64,000 bases of DNA, taken from positions 12,604,001-12,668,000 of the forward strand of contig JAFFSR010000220.1 of NCBI GenBank assembly GCA_017163975.1, in the 5' to 3' direction. This DNA comes from Anastatus disparis. Its lineage: Eukaryota; Arthropoda; Insecta; Hymenoptera; Eupelmidae. The position numbers were made by a program, and so were the translations under genes. Under the pieces are notes generated by a model that had not been told where the DNA came from, searched no databases, and worked only from the letters and a program-made list of their open reading frames with translations. Of this stretch, positions 47,933 to 60,363 are shown one piece after another. Every line of letters begins with the position of its first letter. The first letter of the stretch is position 1.

Positions 47933-50900
47933 CCGATGAGTTAATTTTTTTTTTAATATCATACTTTTTTATTATTTATAAATTAATTATAAATATGATG
48001 ATTAATAATTATTATTTTCTATTTCTGTCGTTGAGCAGAAAAATGTATAAATCGCTAAGGGGAATATTTGAATTTTATTGTATATACTATTTAAAAATTT
48101 TAAATAAGTTTTTACAAGTTTTAATAAATATATATTTTAATAATATAAACTTGTCCGGGGATGATAATTTAATTAAAGACTACAAAAACTTAAGTATATC
48201 ATAAACATTTAACGTTTGTGCCTAGCTGAAATATGAAACATTAACTGCATGATATAACTCACAATATTTTAATTATAAATTTAATTTAAATTATATACTT
48301 TTTGATGAAAATTTTTAATCGATTGCAAGCACTCTTTTTAAATTTACTAGAATTCAAATTAATTCTTTTTCAAGAAATTCTGATAAAAATTGAAAATAAT
48401 TTTGATTGAAAATTAATTAATATCCTTACTAAATTTTATTATTATTTTTCATTCAATTTTAGCAATTATATTACATGCGCCCTAGAACAAGAAAAACTAT
48501 GTGAATCTTTGATGACTTGGTCTGAGAATAATTACACTGTACGTTTCGTGAAACAATGTCCAACTCTGACTATTTAACTACCAACTTTTTTAACATGCAA
48601 TCATTTTTTGCATTGTATGAAAAAATTTGTATTTTTCAAAATTAAAGACTTGCAACAATAGTAACTAGGTTGAACAGCAGTAATTAACGAATGAATTTAC
48701 TCTCAATCATTTACAAGTAAAATGTAATAAGAAGATCGTTGTGGAATTATCGGAGTCACAAAAGTATGGATAGATGAATGAAAAAATAAGTGAGGTTGGT
48801 GGATTAAGTTTTTTTATTTGGTAAAATAAGATTAATTTCAATATAACTCAACTTTAATTTGGGTGCGGAGAGTATATTTATTTATAAAGATTAAAACAAA
48901 ATTATATACCTAGTCCATTACTGAGCCAGAAGATTTTAAATGAAAAAGTTGCGTAAATAACACATACAAATATTGTGTAATTAATTTAACAGTTTGCTTT
49001 TTTGCAGTAATTCGAGTAAAGTTAATGATAATGTTGTCTTTAATTTTGAAAATGTACACGACACGTTAATTAAAGAAAGCAAAAATGATAAGAATAAAAA
49101 TAAAATGATCTTTTTTTTTTAATATTTTTTCCTTCAAGATAACAAAGATAAGCAATTGTTCTCTTTTTTTGGGTAATACGCATTTAAATTTTAATATAAA
49201 AAATTTTAATATTACAAAAATGCTTTCTGCACAATGTAGAAGCCCATCTCATTCTCTCGAAACTATCACAATTGTAAACCAGCATCCTCTTAACTTTATA
49301 CATAACAAAGCTTTACACAGTTTTGTTTGTTTCTCTTCCCCTCCCCTCCAGCCAACAGTATTCAGTAAGAAACTTCTCAAATAATGCTTTGGTAGTTTTA
49401 GTCTCTATACATACACATATATATTTTGGTAGTTGGAAAACTGTAGGTAGCTCCGTTATATAGTCTAACCCATGATTCAGGGCTGCTCGATCGATTTTAT
49501 ACTGCTTGGCCCTGGCCCTTATATCCACCTACCTTTGTGTATATTTTTCTTGCATACATTCTCACGTGTAACCCATTTTCTTTTTTTTTCCTTTTATCTT
49601 GCTCTCTTTTTCTTTTATTTAGTTTCAACGAGGCCTTTACACTGTGATACAAATTTCATTTGATTACTGTACGCGTCTGGAAAATAGATGATTTTGAGAA
49701 AATTTCAATTTGCGAGATTAGATTTTGCTCAGGAGTGAAGCTGGTTGAATAAGTGTCAATTTGTATATTAGATTGTGTAGATAAAACGATAGACAATAGA
49801 TCTGGGAATTCTAACATTAAAAATACTTCACCAAATTTCCAATTATATAAACGTTTAAAATCGCATGTTTTCACGTAGCCAAAAATCGATTAAAAAAAAA
49901 GACTTGACTTCATACAGTGTTACCTGGCTTCGTGAAATGTTAGTAAAAACAATCTTGAATTAATGATTTGAATTTGTAGATAAAAAGTAAGGTAAATATT
50001 TGTACCAAAATATTATGGAGAGCTTATGCTGATATTTAACGAGTGAATAAAGAGCACACGGTATTTGTGTAAGATACGATTGTTCGAAAACTTACTAATT
50101 TGTCTATGAGTAATCTTGCAAATAAGGTAAATTTTGCTGGCTTTATAACACTAAATTCTACCAATGTAAGCGGGAATCACCTAGTTAACTATTATAAGTA
50201 AATATAATATTTGAAAATCACAGTTCCATACTACGATTATTAAATGTTTTATTGTTATAAATTGTTTCAGAATCATTGCATAATCATAAGCTGGATTTTA
50301 CTCTTTTTGTGTTAAAGGGGCGCAAAATACCGACATTACAATTTTCCAAATTTTTTATTCTTAATCCAAAAAATTTTAAACTATCTCTATATTATAGCCT
50401 TCTTTAAATAATAAAAAACATAACATAGAGATATTTAAAAAAAAAATTGAATGAAGATAAAAAATTCGAGAAATTGCAATGTCACTAATAACGTCCAAGC
50501 TCACACATTCTATTAAATTATCTTAAAATACGTTTTAAAATTGAACGTTAAATTTAAAAAATGATGAGCTTAAAAATGTCAAATCTCAGTTTATTAACTA
50601 GCTTAAAATAATCACGTGACATATATAAAGTCTTGATAAACGTTTGAGTGTATATGTGTTGTTAAACAACCATAAATTATGATACAATAATTTTAAAGAA
50701 CGTGACCTAACTCACGACTTATTAATCGTTAAAAAGTCTTTACAAAACTCAATTCGCAATATAAAATTCAGAACTTATTATACCTCAGTATATAATACTT
50801 TATTTATAACAATTTACGTCCAATCTCATACTTGATATACAGTAAAAATAAAGCTAATATAGATAAATGTAACAAAAAATTATTACAGCACAAAAACAAT

Positions 50901-52905
50901 ATACAATTAATAAATGATAAATCATAACTTAACTTTCATTCTAATACTTTCCATCTAACAAGTTTGAGAAAGTCAAATATTTATAACTCTCATTAATAAC
51001 TTTCAAAATGCATTTTTTTTCTCTAATTTAAATGAAAACACGAAAAAAATCTTTAATCTTTAATAAGGAATTATTTATTATCTAGAATAATGCAGTAAAA
51101 TGAGGTTAATTGAAATTCTCATCTTACAAAGTTTTCATGGATATTGTATTACATTACGGCAGATCTCGATTCAATTATATTTAGTAACATTCAAAATTTA
51201 ATTAACAGTTTTTCTATTTTTTTTTTCTCTTTGAAGGATCATTTTCATGTAAAACATTTTCAATTCGAATTAATTAATCGGTTCATGAAATAAGGATTCA
51301 TCGGATATGAAAATTATAAATTGTTCACGTAAGTGTCTAATTGTAATTATGAGAATTTAATTAACGAAACCTAACCTTATTAATTTATACGATCATGCAA
51401 TAAAATATGTTTTTCATGATAATTTACGTTATTATACGGTCTTGTATTTGAATTTGATTAATTAAAATTTAACAATTTAATTAGCAAATGTTTACTAATC
51501 GAATGGCATCGAATAAAAATATTTTTTAATCAATTTAAAAATAAAACTGTTGAAAAGTTAATTAAAATTTTTATAAATATATGTAAATTAAATTTCAATT
51601 TTATATTTTTGTAAAAAACGTTGAAAAACTTTGGTATTAAATCACTGTTGACTATTATTATTCACTATTTTGATAACAAACATAACTCAAATTTCTAGCA
51701 AATTAATTAAGCCGTTAACAATACAGCCAAAGTTTGTATAATTGGCTTAAATACATCTTAAGTGGTGCATATCAAAACAAGGGAGACTTATCATCTAATC
51801 ATTCGTTATTCTCTCAATCGACCTAAAAGCTCATTAGTATTTCTATCAAAGTGTGATTTTTTCGTTTGTTTAAAAAAAAAGAAAGAGAAAAAGGAGTTGA
51901 TTGAAACATTAAGAGCTAAATAGTCACCTAAACCGATTTTTCTAGAGACTACCTGTAGCAGTTGAGAGTAACGCCCATGACTCATCGTCTGAAATCGACT
52001 TTCGTTTACCAGGAAACTAATATTCCCTCCTCCTTCTTTAACTCTCTTACTGACGTATACAGGAACTGCTGTTTCGAATTTCGTCTCTCTTTTTTTTTCT
52101 TCTTCCTCTCTAACTTCTTACAAAACGACTTTTCTTTCCCTTCTTCTTCTCCTATTTTTTTTCTTCTTTGACTTGCGGGTAAAACTGTTTTTGGTAATCC
52201 GATGAATTGATTCGTGACACAGGGATTTCCTTTTATTTATTTTTCCCTTGCTTATATCACTCCTACCTAAATGTACCTTTAGTTTAGTTATCGAATTTAA
52301 GAAGTACTCTTTTTGGTGGCCAGAGAGCATTGAATAATTAATTTTTAATTATTTACAGACATTTGTTTTGTTGTCGATAAGGTTTTTGTTTAACTTTTTT
52401 CCTGCTTTTTCATAATAGATGAATAACAGTGTCAAATTAATTTTTCTGAAATTAAATGATTTTTAGATGAATTAGATTGCTGTAAATCATTGAAAATTCA
52501 TATTATTTTGAACGAAAAAAAACTTGTAGTTTTTTAATTCAAATAGTCGAATTTATCATCGCAGTTTAATTGGAAAAGCTCCATCATAAATTCATTTTTA
52601 TTGAATTTCAACTCAATTTCAAGAAATGAATAATAATAATCGAGTTTTTTTTCTGAATAATTAATCGATTTCCTAAATTTCATAATACACAAGCTACTGA
52701 TTATAATAATTTATTCAATAACATCAAACTTCCAGTAAAACAACGATGAAAATAAAATCTAAATCATTAACATAAATAGAAATAGTCGCTGTTTTTAATG
52801 ACGCAATGATTGCGCAACTTTGTGCTTCTCTTTTTTTTTCAACTGATATTTACGTACACACAAAAGAGTTGAACTTATGTATTTCTACTTGGTAAAAATA
52901 TGATA
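47933..52905 (+). other. Long AT-rich non-coding stretch
   Basis: No exon was recognised in 5 kb. Patches of more mixed composition are at 48475-48570, 49300-49560 (CT-rich) and 51940-52180 (CT-rich, with a short frame). None has convincing coding or RNA character. Confidence 0.5.
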
Positions 52906-53090
52906 AAACTAAACTGTACCAACGCCTGGCGCCTTTTAATTATGACGCGTAACCGTACCGCGCAAAGATATAAAAGAGACGAGCCGGCTGAAAATTTTAG
53001 TCTCGTAAACAAGTGCGCGAGACTTGCGCATGTGTATAACTCTTTTTTTATGTGTATATGTGCACGCGGGTGCGTGTGCGGCATTGAATA
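52906..53090 (+). promoter_or_regulatory. CpG-rich island with a TATA box
   Basis: TATAAAAG at 52969-52976 lies in CpG-rich sequence (GGCGCC, GACGCGTAACCGTACCGCGC). About 30 bases on, AGTCTCG is followed by GTAAACAAGTGCGCGAGACT and GCGCATGTG. This geometry fits a TATA-type core promoter on the + strand. No coding frame or strong donor follows directly, so it could also be an enhancer. Confidence 0.4.
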
Positions 53091-53539
53091 AAATTTCATC
53101 ACAAGCGTGGAATGCTATTTTTTTTCTAATTTCATGTTCGATAGAAATATTTTCAAAAATAATTTCAAAAAATTTATTTAAATTTCTGATTTAAAAAAAA
53201 AAGAATGATTAATTTACAGATTAATATTTAAATATTTTCTGTATTCACAAACGAAAAACAAGAATATTTTTTCCTCATTTATCAAGAACAGGTTGAAAAT
53301 GAAGCCTCTAAACGTTTTGATTCGTTGAGTTCTATATTAGATGTAAGCGTCTGATTGGTTATAATGTGATATTCAACGCGAGGATTCGTAACGTAATATG
53401 ACAATCAAAAATTTTTAAATCTGGATAAACGCTTTGAGCTCATATATATTCTTTAATTATCTCAAAATTTAAAATAATAACATCGCGAAAATATATAATA
53501 GTTTAGAGTTTCTATTTGTTTTTCATCGTTTATATTGCT

Positions 53540-53735
53540 TCACGTGTGCGCGCCTTCTCTTATATGTTATTTTCTCTCTCTCTTATTTTTTCTTTCGTTG
53601 ATTATGCTCGGCTCGTATATATAAAACCAAAGACACGCATGCGTTAGCTATTGAACGATCAAAACAAGCTCGTCTTGATGTATGCGTGTATAGGATTTTA
53701 AAGGTGGAACCTTGAATGACGCGCGTTACTTTTAT
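53540..53735 (+). promoter_or_regulatory. Second TATA-containing CpG island
   Basis: CACGTGTGCGCGCC at 53542-53555 includes a CACGTG E-box. A CT tract follows, then TATATATAAAA at 53616-53626 and GACACGCATGCGTTAGC. Another CpG cluster (GACGCGCG) is at about 53720. The layout resembles 52906-53090, half a kilobase away. Confidence 0.3.
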
Positions 53736-55309
53736 ATCGAGCAAAGACTAAACAAACAAAAATTTTAATTCTTTAGTCAAACGATCGTTTTTTTTTCTTT
53801 TTCTTTCTAATTATATTTTCGGTCTTTATTATGGCTATTTTATTGTTTAATTATAAAAAAAGTCATCGATATTTTTTTATAATTATTAAAATAATATCTA
53901 TAAGTGAATTTATTATAAAAGCCAATAGATAATACATTTATAACTTTAAGAATTAAGGTTATAAAAACCATTTAGAAGATTTGAACAAAAGGAAGAAAAA
54001 AACAATTTCTAAAATCAACGTCTTAAAAGTAGGTTGAATCAGCAGGGACAAAAAAATTTTTTTTCGAAAAGGCGTTCCCTCGCCTCTTTCTTTTCAAAAC
54101 GATCTCTTCCGTCATCTTGGCTACCATACTGGTTATTATGATGCTTTTAACCAGAAATTGGCTTTTAGCATAAATTGACCATAATTCACTAGGATTATAG
54201 TCGTAAACTAGTTGAAACCTAACCTCAAAATAATTATATCTGTTAGGATAATAACCAACTATATTTTTTTTTATTAATTCTTAATCAGTGTCATTTTGGT
54301 AATCTGATGTTATAATCTTTCACATATTTACACAATATCTTTCTGGCGAATTTCGCGTTTCTAAAAAGTTTGCTGATTTAACGTACAGAAAATGGAAAAA
54401 TTTATTCTAAACAACAGTAATAGTATTTATCAACTTCTTATCTTTAGTAGTTACTTAATTATTCATTCATTATCTCTATTCCCTCCTAAAAAAGACACAA
54501 ATAAATACTCGTACAATCTCTTGGAATACACGTTTTAAAATTATTGGAAAAACAAGCAAAGAAAAATTAAAAATAACGAGCCATCTTACACGGGGGGTAC
54601 AGTTTTAGGCTGCCATTACGGGGTGTGCGCGTGTGTGTGTATGTACTTGCACATTCACAGGTGTATGTCTGTATATATTATACATTTTATATACACACAC
54701 GCACATTTAATGAAAGAGAGGGGGAAGTACCTTGAGAGAGTTGCGCATTCTCCGGGATATTTGTCTTTAGTCATTGACCTCGGGAAGCAATATTAGCAGC
54801 CAACATTATACACCAAAACGAAAAGCTTCAACCATACAGTTTTTTTTTTTGTTTTTTTTTTACTGAGATGCATATGCATACAAGTAGTAAATGCATTTCG
54901 ATTAATCATGGGACACAACCTTTGTGGAATAATAAGACTCGATATATAGATCCTTTTTTACAGACAATTTTTTTTAGATGTCATTTATTGATTTATTAAT
55001 ATTAATTATTTAAATTTTTTGTAAATTTTTTCTGTAGTTATTAAATTTTTTTAAATTTGTGATCATTTGTATTATATTAAATTTTCTTTATATGAAAATT
55101 TTTTTATTAAAAATTTAGTAGTATTTTATCTACGTAAGATAGAAGAAATGAACTTGGTAGATGAGAATTTGTATATTTAAATTGGGATTCTATTTCGATG
55201 ACAAAAATTCTTTGTAGTTGAAAATGAAATAATTTCATAACAACTTAATTCGAGTATAAGAAAAAATATGAAATAAAAAAGACACTTGTTAATTTAAATT
55301 TAATTAAAA
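53736..55309. other. AT-rich non-coding sequence
   Basis: Contains a minus-strand 34-codon frame at 54023-54127, and a GT/CA-rich stretch at 54618-54705. No supported gene. Confidence 0.45.
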
Positions 55310-55840
55310 GAATAAACAATCTTCTTGGTCAATCATTTCTTGAACGAAATTATTCCAACTCAAATATTTTGAATCTATTTTTTTTCTGAATGTATAATAT
55401 ACGTATGCATAAAACATGTTAAAAAATCTAAATTTTATAAGTTTCGTGGAAATATTTAAAGGTTCTGCCATTCCATTATCAAATTCTTGTAAACAAATAA
55501 TAAACACAAAAAATCATATTGACTTTGGCATTCTTTCAAGGTAAAAAAAAATGAGTGAATTCTTTACTTAGGTAAGTAAACTTAAAAAAAAATTTACTTT
55601 TCTTTATTATAAAATGAAAAAAATAATATTTATAGATAAAGATTAAACAAAATCCATAACAGATGTATGATGAAAAAAAATATATAAAACTAAATCGATG
55701 ACTTAACTTGCTCCAATTTTTTGTATGTTAAATTTATTAAATTGTAAATTCATAAATTCTTGGTCTTAATTCAGGGTGAAAAAGTTTTAGTCAAAATAAA
55801 TATAATTCTATATGAAAAAGCTTTTACTTTAATTACTTGC
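55310..55840 (+). repeat. Left arm of a large inverted duplication
   Basis: This arm is similar, in reverse complement, to 58112-58640. Matching landmarks, left arm then reversed right arm: TTTTGTAAAC-like blocks near 55490 and 58470; AATTTACTTTTCTTTATTA; ACAGATGTATGAT; AAATTCATAAATT; and ATAATTCTATATG.AAAAGCTT at the inner edge. Identity is high in the inner 350 bases and fades outward. Confidence 0.75.
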
Positions 55841-56047
55841 GCAATTACACGTGTACTTAAATTAAATAAAAGCATTTTTCAAATTAAGCTTTTATCTTTA
55901 TTGTCATTCCAGATTTATATATGAGGCGTTTCATGTCAACTGTTCGGAGCTCGTAAAAAAGCCGCAAAATGAACTACGTTTTAATGCAAAATAAAAAAGA
56001 TTTTAAAAAATGTAACAAAATAAAATTTGACCGAAACATTATTTTCA

Positions 56048-56791
56048 TAGGGTAGATGTGGGTATTACAGCGGAATCGACGTATGATGAATTTTAAACTC
56101 ATAAATAAAAGCTTATAGATGAAGAAAACTTATCACTTTTATTTTTAATAAAATATTTAAACATTGATTAACTAGAAAAAAATTAATTTAGCATTTAATT
56201 ATAGAGTTAAAATTAAGAAAAAACGAATTTAAAATAAAATGTATTTGTGGCTATTGCTGCGGCCGTGTTTCTAATGCTGTGTGCCAGTTACTATTGACAC
56301 TTTTATATATTCCGTTCGAAAAGTTGAGGTTAGGTTTACCACGTGTTATAATAATAAAAGGATGCCACAGTAATTCATATTTGGTGATTTTAATGACGCA
56401 TAATACTAAGGTGTAAAATTAAAATATTAAATATGTGTTAGGTGAAATTTCCAAAAAATATATAACAAGCAAAGATATATTTTATTTAATAATTATCTTA
56501 TTTTACATAAAAAAGAATAAAAACAGAAAATATTGTTAAATTTAGGATGCATACGTGATCGCGATTTTACGAAATTTATCAAGATTTTAGAACAGTTCAA
56601 TTTCAAATAACCAATATTAAATATTTTTAGACTTTTTTTGTGAGATATATTTTTTTAAATATTAAATAATACTTATAATATTTGATTATGCATTCAAATA
56701 TTATTTATGGACTTGGAAAAAATTATTTTTACGAATTTTATATGAAAAAACAGTAATTAGCACCTCCGTAGCAATACCCACATCTACCCTA
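56048..56791. mobile_element. 740-bp TA-flanked element with 25-bp inverted repeats
   Basis: GGGTAGATGTGGGTATT at 56050 is mirrored by AATACCCACATCTACCC ending at 56789, with TA on both sides. The complementarity continues for about eight more imperfect bases. The interior is AT-rich with no transposase frame. A TA target suggests a Tc1/mariner-type non-autonomous element. Confidence 0.75.
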
Positions 56792-57357
56792 GATTTAAAT
56801 GCGAGATTTTCAATAATAATTGCATATATTTTTTAAAGCAGTGAAAATTCAAAACAAAAATTAATTTTTCATATTTTTAAAGATAAAAAGTTGTTTTTAT
56901 TTTATTTAGGATAACAAATTATCAGTATGTTATGATGTTGAAAATTTTTTATTGTTTACATTTGTTACTCGCTTATACAGTGTTTTATAATCTTTTTAAT
57001 TAAGCGTATTTACAGTAACATATCACGTGAAAATGATGAAAATTTTTTTTTTAACATGGAAAAAGCGTTTAAAAATGTTAAAAATATAGATAAATAAGTG
57101 AAAAAAGTTTAAATTTCTTCAGCCTGAAGAAAACAGATTTATTACTTGAAATAGTGGAAGTATATATTTTTGTATATATGTATATAAACAATAAAACGAT
57201 AGGCACAAAGTAATCAAAATATTTGATTATTTCATTTTTATTACTTTTATATTAGATATAAAATTTGATACAATATGTGTAGTAAATCATGCATGATCAC
57301 TTTAATACACGCACGAACCTTCATCATAGCATGCGTTTATTTAATTAAATGTACATA

Positions 57358-57462
57358 GGGTATGAGACTCGATTACTATGCCTAAACTTTATTCTGTGCT
57401 TTCCATTTAAATACATGTAAAGCATAGAATAGGTTTAGGCACAGTAACCGGGACTCATACCC
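57358..57462. mobile_element. 105-bp palindromic MITE-like repeat
   Basis: GGGTATGAGACTCGATTACT at 57358 is mirrored by AGTAACCGGGACTCATACCC ending at 57462. The arms of about 45 bases also share GCCTAAAC/GTTTAGGC and TTCTGTGCTTT/AAAGCATAGAA, with a 15-base spacer. TA precedes the left end but the right flank is TT, so the target is unclear. Confidence 0.65.
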
Positions 57463-57677
57463 TTTTTATTTAGAAAAAAGAAGTGAATTCATTTGGATTT
57501 ATGTAACTTAAACGCTGAATTGCAACGAAAATTTGATTTTTGTAATAAGTGATCCTGCGACTGTGTACGGGATAAAATCAGATAAAGAACAACTAATACA
57601 ATGATAAAAACCAGTTACGAGTCACGATGGATCATAAACAACCCTTCATGGGTCACCAAGGGGGGCTACCACAAGAG

Positions 57678-58118
57678 ACGAAATTTAGTTCTAGTATACT
57701 TAATTCGTTGGACTCGTATACTCTTCGCTTTTCAATTTGTGATAATAAAAGACATCCCCATGAATTTTTTCGTTGAGATAAAGGCTAAGAAACCACCCCC
57801 CGTGTGATATAAAGGGGATGAAATTAAGTTCTGATTTTTTATCTCAAAGACTTGATTCGTTGGACCTATTTTCTCTTCAATTTTTGATTATTAATGATAA
57901 AAAACATCCACATGAATATTTTCGTTGAGATAAAAACCAAGGAACCACCCCCCCCCCCCCTGAGTGATATAAAAAGGATGAAAATCAGTTCTGATTTTTA
58001 TCCCGGAGACTTAATTCGTTGGACTCATTTTCTTTTTAATTTTCGATTAGTAATGATAAAGAACATCCCCATGAATTTTTTCGTTGAGATAAAAGCCAAG
58101 GATCACCCCGATTAAAGT
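57678..58118 (+). repeat. Three-unit tandem repeat, 140-160 bp
   Basis: Units start near 57678, 57818 and 57978. Each has GAAATT.AGTTCT, then ATTCGTTGGAC, then AACATCCCCATGAATTTTTT, CGTTGAGATAAA and a C-rich end. The middle unit carries a run of 13 C (57948-57960). Upstream 57601-57677 has a more diverged fragment. Confidence 0.85.
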
Positions 58119-58640
58119 AAGCTTTTACATATAGAATTATATAATAATGTTATATTTCACAAATAAAATTTATCTTTAATTTGTGATAAATTTATGAATT
58201 TATAATGGGGAAATTTTCAAACATAGGAATTTGAGGCAAGATTAAGCATCGATATAGTTTTCGTATATTTTTTTATCATACATCTGTTATGAAATTTTGT
58301 TTACTCTGTATCTATAAATATTCATTTTTTTTGTTCTGTAATAAAGAAAAGTAAATTTTTTTTAGGCAAGATTATTTACTTAACTAGAGTAAAGAACATT
58401 CAATTTCTTTCACCTTGAAATAATTACAAAGACGACATGATTTATTTGTATTCTTTTTTTTTCGTTTACAAAAATCTGATAGAATAGGAGAATGTAATAT
58501 TAAAGTCAATAATACTGTTAACTCTTGAATGTTTCCATAAAATTTATAAAGTTTGTACATTTTTATGTTTATTTAGAAAAAAATTTTAATTAATTTATAT
58601 TGTGTGTATAGATAAATCCGTATAACTTTAATAATTCAAG
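58112..58640 (-). repeat. Right arm of the large inverted duplication
   Basis: This is the reverse-complement partner of 55310-55840. The inner edge (ATTAAAGTAAGCTTTTACAT) abuts the third tandem unit directly. The 2.27 kb between the arms holds the TA element, the 105-bp palindrome and the tandem repeat. Confidence 0.75.
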
Positions 58641-59683
58641 TATTACTGCTATCTCTGAAATTTAAAAGGCAGTAATTGAGCTTCCTGGTGGCGCACATGA
58701 CTTTGACTCCGTTCAAAGTTTTCATTGCGAAGCCAACAAATAAATTTTCGTATTTTGATAAGTACACATACAGAGATAAAATTAATATTTTAATAATAAT
58801 ATTATATAAGTGGTATACTGCGAAAAAATTTTTTAAATATTTAGACGCTCTGTATTTGATTAAAAAGTTGGATAACCATTTCAACAGATTAATTATTTTA
58901 CGTATAATTAAATACTATTAATATAAAGTCAAATATTTGAACTTTATTCTGATATTTTTTCTTGAGTACTTTGAATATTAAATTTTTATAAATCTAAAAA
59001 AAATTTTCTAATATAACATTCTAATATAATTTTTATTAATCAGATAGTATTATCAATATACTAATTACACTTTTCTGAATGCTGTTATCAAAATATAAAA
59101 ATTTACTTTTTGGCTTCGTGACGAGAAATATCACGAAAAAAACTAAAATACCAACCTTTTAAATTTTGCAGTTAGCAATAGTATTCGAATTACAAAAGTT
59201 CCATGGGTTGACTCATACATATTTTTACATTCGTTCACAAATTTAATATAACATTACGCACTAATTCTCTTTTATCTACACAATTATAAAATTATAATTT
59301 AAATATGATGATAAAATATTTAATCGTTAGTTATATAATAAAATAAATACTTTCACCTGAAAATATTTCCTGTTATTACAAAGATTATGGTTAACAATAG
59401 TATGATTCCGCATGAGATCAATGCTAATATTGAAATATAAGTTAACACTTTATTATTTAAACTCTTAAAATATTCTATACTAATGCACACCGAAGAATAT
59501 TTACCAATTTGATAAAAAACTTGTTTCAAATAAATTTTTTAAACAAAAATATGTAAACAATAAATGTATACGCAAAAAATTATCATACTTCAATCATCCA
59601 TAGTACATTGAAGAAAAAAATCATATTATATTTACAATATTCAAAATTAAAAAGTGTAAAAAAAAATTATATATTTACCTTTG

Positions 59684-59686
<3 letters not shown>
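58641..59686. other. AT-rich sequence after the inverted duplication
   Basis: Overlapping + and - frames of about 80 codons occupy 58636-58921. They are lysine, isoleucine and tyrosine rich like chance AT frames, except for a short mixed stretch near 58676-58740. I do not support a gene here. Confidence 0.45.

Positions 59687-59732
<46 letters not shown>
59687..59732. repeat. (AT)n microsatellite
   Basis: An uninterrupted run of AT dinucleotides, 46 bases. Confidence 0.95.
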
Positions 59733-59735
<3 letters not shown>

Positions 59736-59794
59736 AACGATTACAATGTGATCATTAAGATAAACATTGATGATGTAGAAGGCACAGTTTATAA

Positions 59795-59910
59795 CCACGT
59801 CTCTCTCTCTTTATTTCGCGCTTTGGCGCGCATATACAACGGCGTACTGCACAGGCAGAAAACTTGCACAAAGACGCGCACAATATATAATGTGCATAAC
59901 CTATTAGTAG
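59795..59910. promoter_or_regulatory. CT tract with GCGC palindrome island
   Basis: TCTCTCTCTCTTTATTTCGC is followed by GCTTTGGCGCGC and ACGGCGTACTGCACAGGC. It shares its CT tract plus CGCGCTTTNGCGC order with the island at 45596-45632. No coding frame was recognised. Confidence 0.3.
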
Positions 59911-59963
59911 TCTTTGATAATCATCACAAGTTACATTTAGAGTGAATATCATTTTTTATATTA

Positions 59964-59999
59964 CGGTTATATACCTAAATTCTAATTTAGGTATAACCG
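59964..59999. repeat. Perfect-arm hairpin
   Basis: CGGTTATATACCTAAATT is mirrored by AATTTAGGTATAACCG with two bases between the arms and one unpaired base. It is a small cruciform-forming palindrome. Confidence 0.8.
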
Positions 60000-60363
60000 A
60001 TTTTATTTTAGATTATTGATAAAATAATTCTTGAGAAATATTATTGAGCTGTTGTAGAGGTAAATCGATAAGTGCTTTTACTTATGAGATGATGTTTTAA
60101 CTAATACTATATCAATAATTTCTATGAACTGATTTGTAATTGATTGTAATAAAATTAAAATATAATTGTTACAATATTTTTTTAGGATAGTTGAAAAAAA
60201 TGACTGAAAAAAATATACTTATGAACTTATAAACTCTAAATTACAATTTAGGAACTGATTACAAACGTGTTATTATATTTTCCTTAAAAAAAAACAAACA
60301 TCAAATTAGATAACTTCATCCACAATCTCCTGAAGTTTCTATATCTGTGACTTTCTCACTTTT

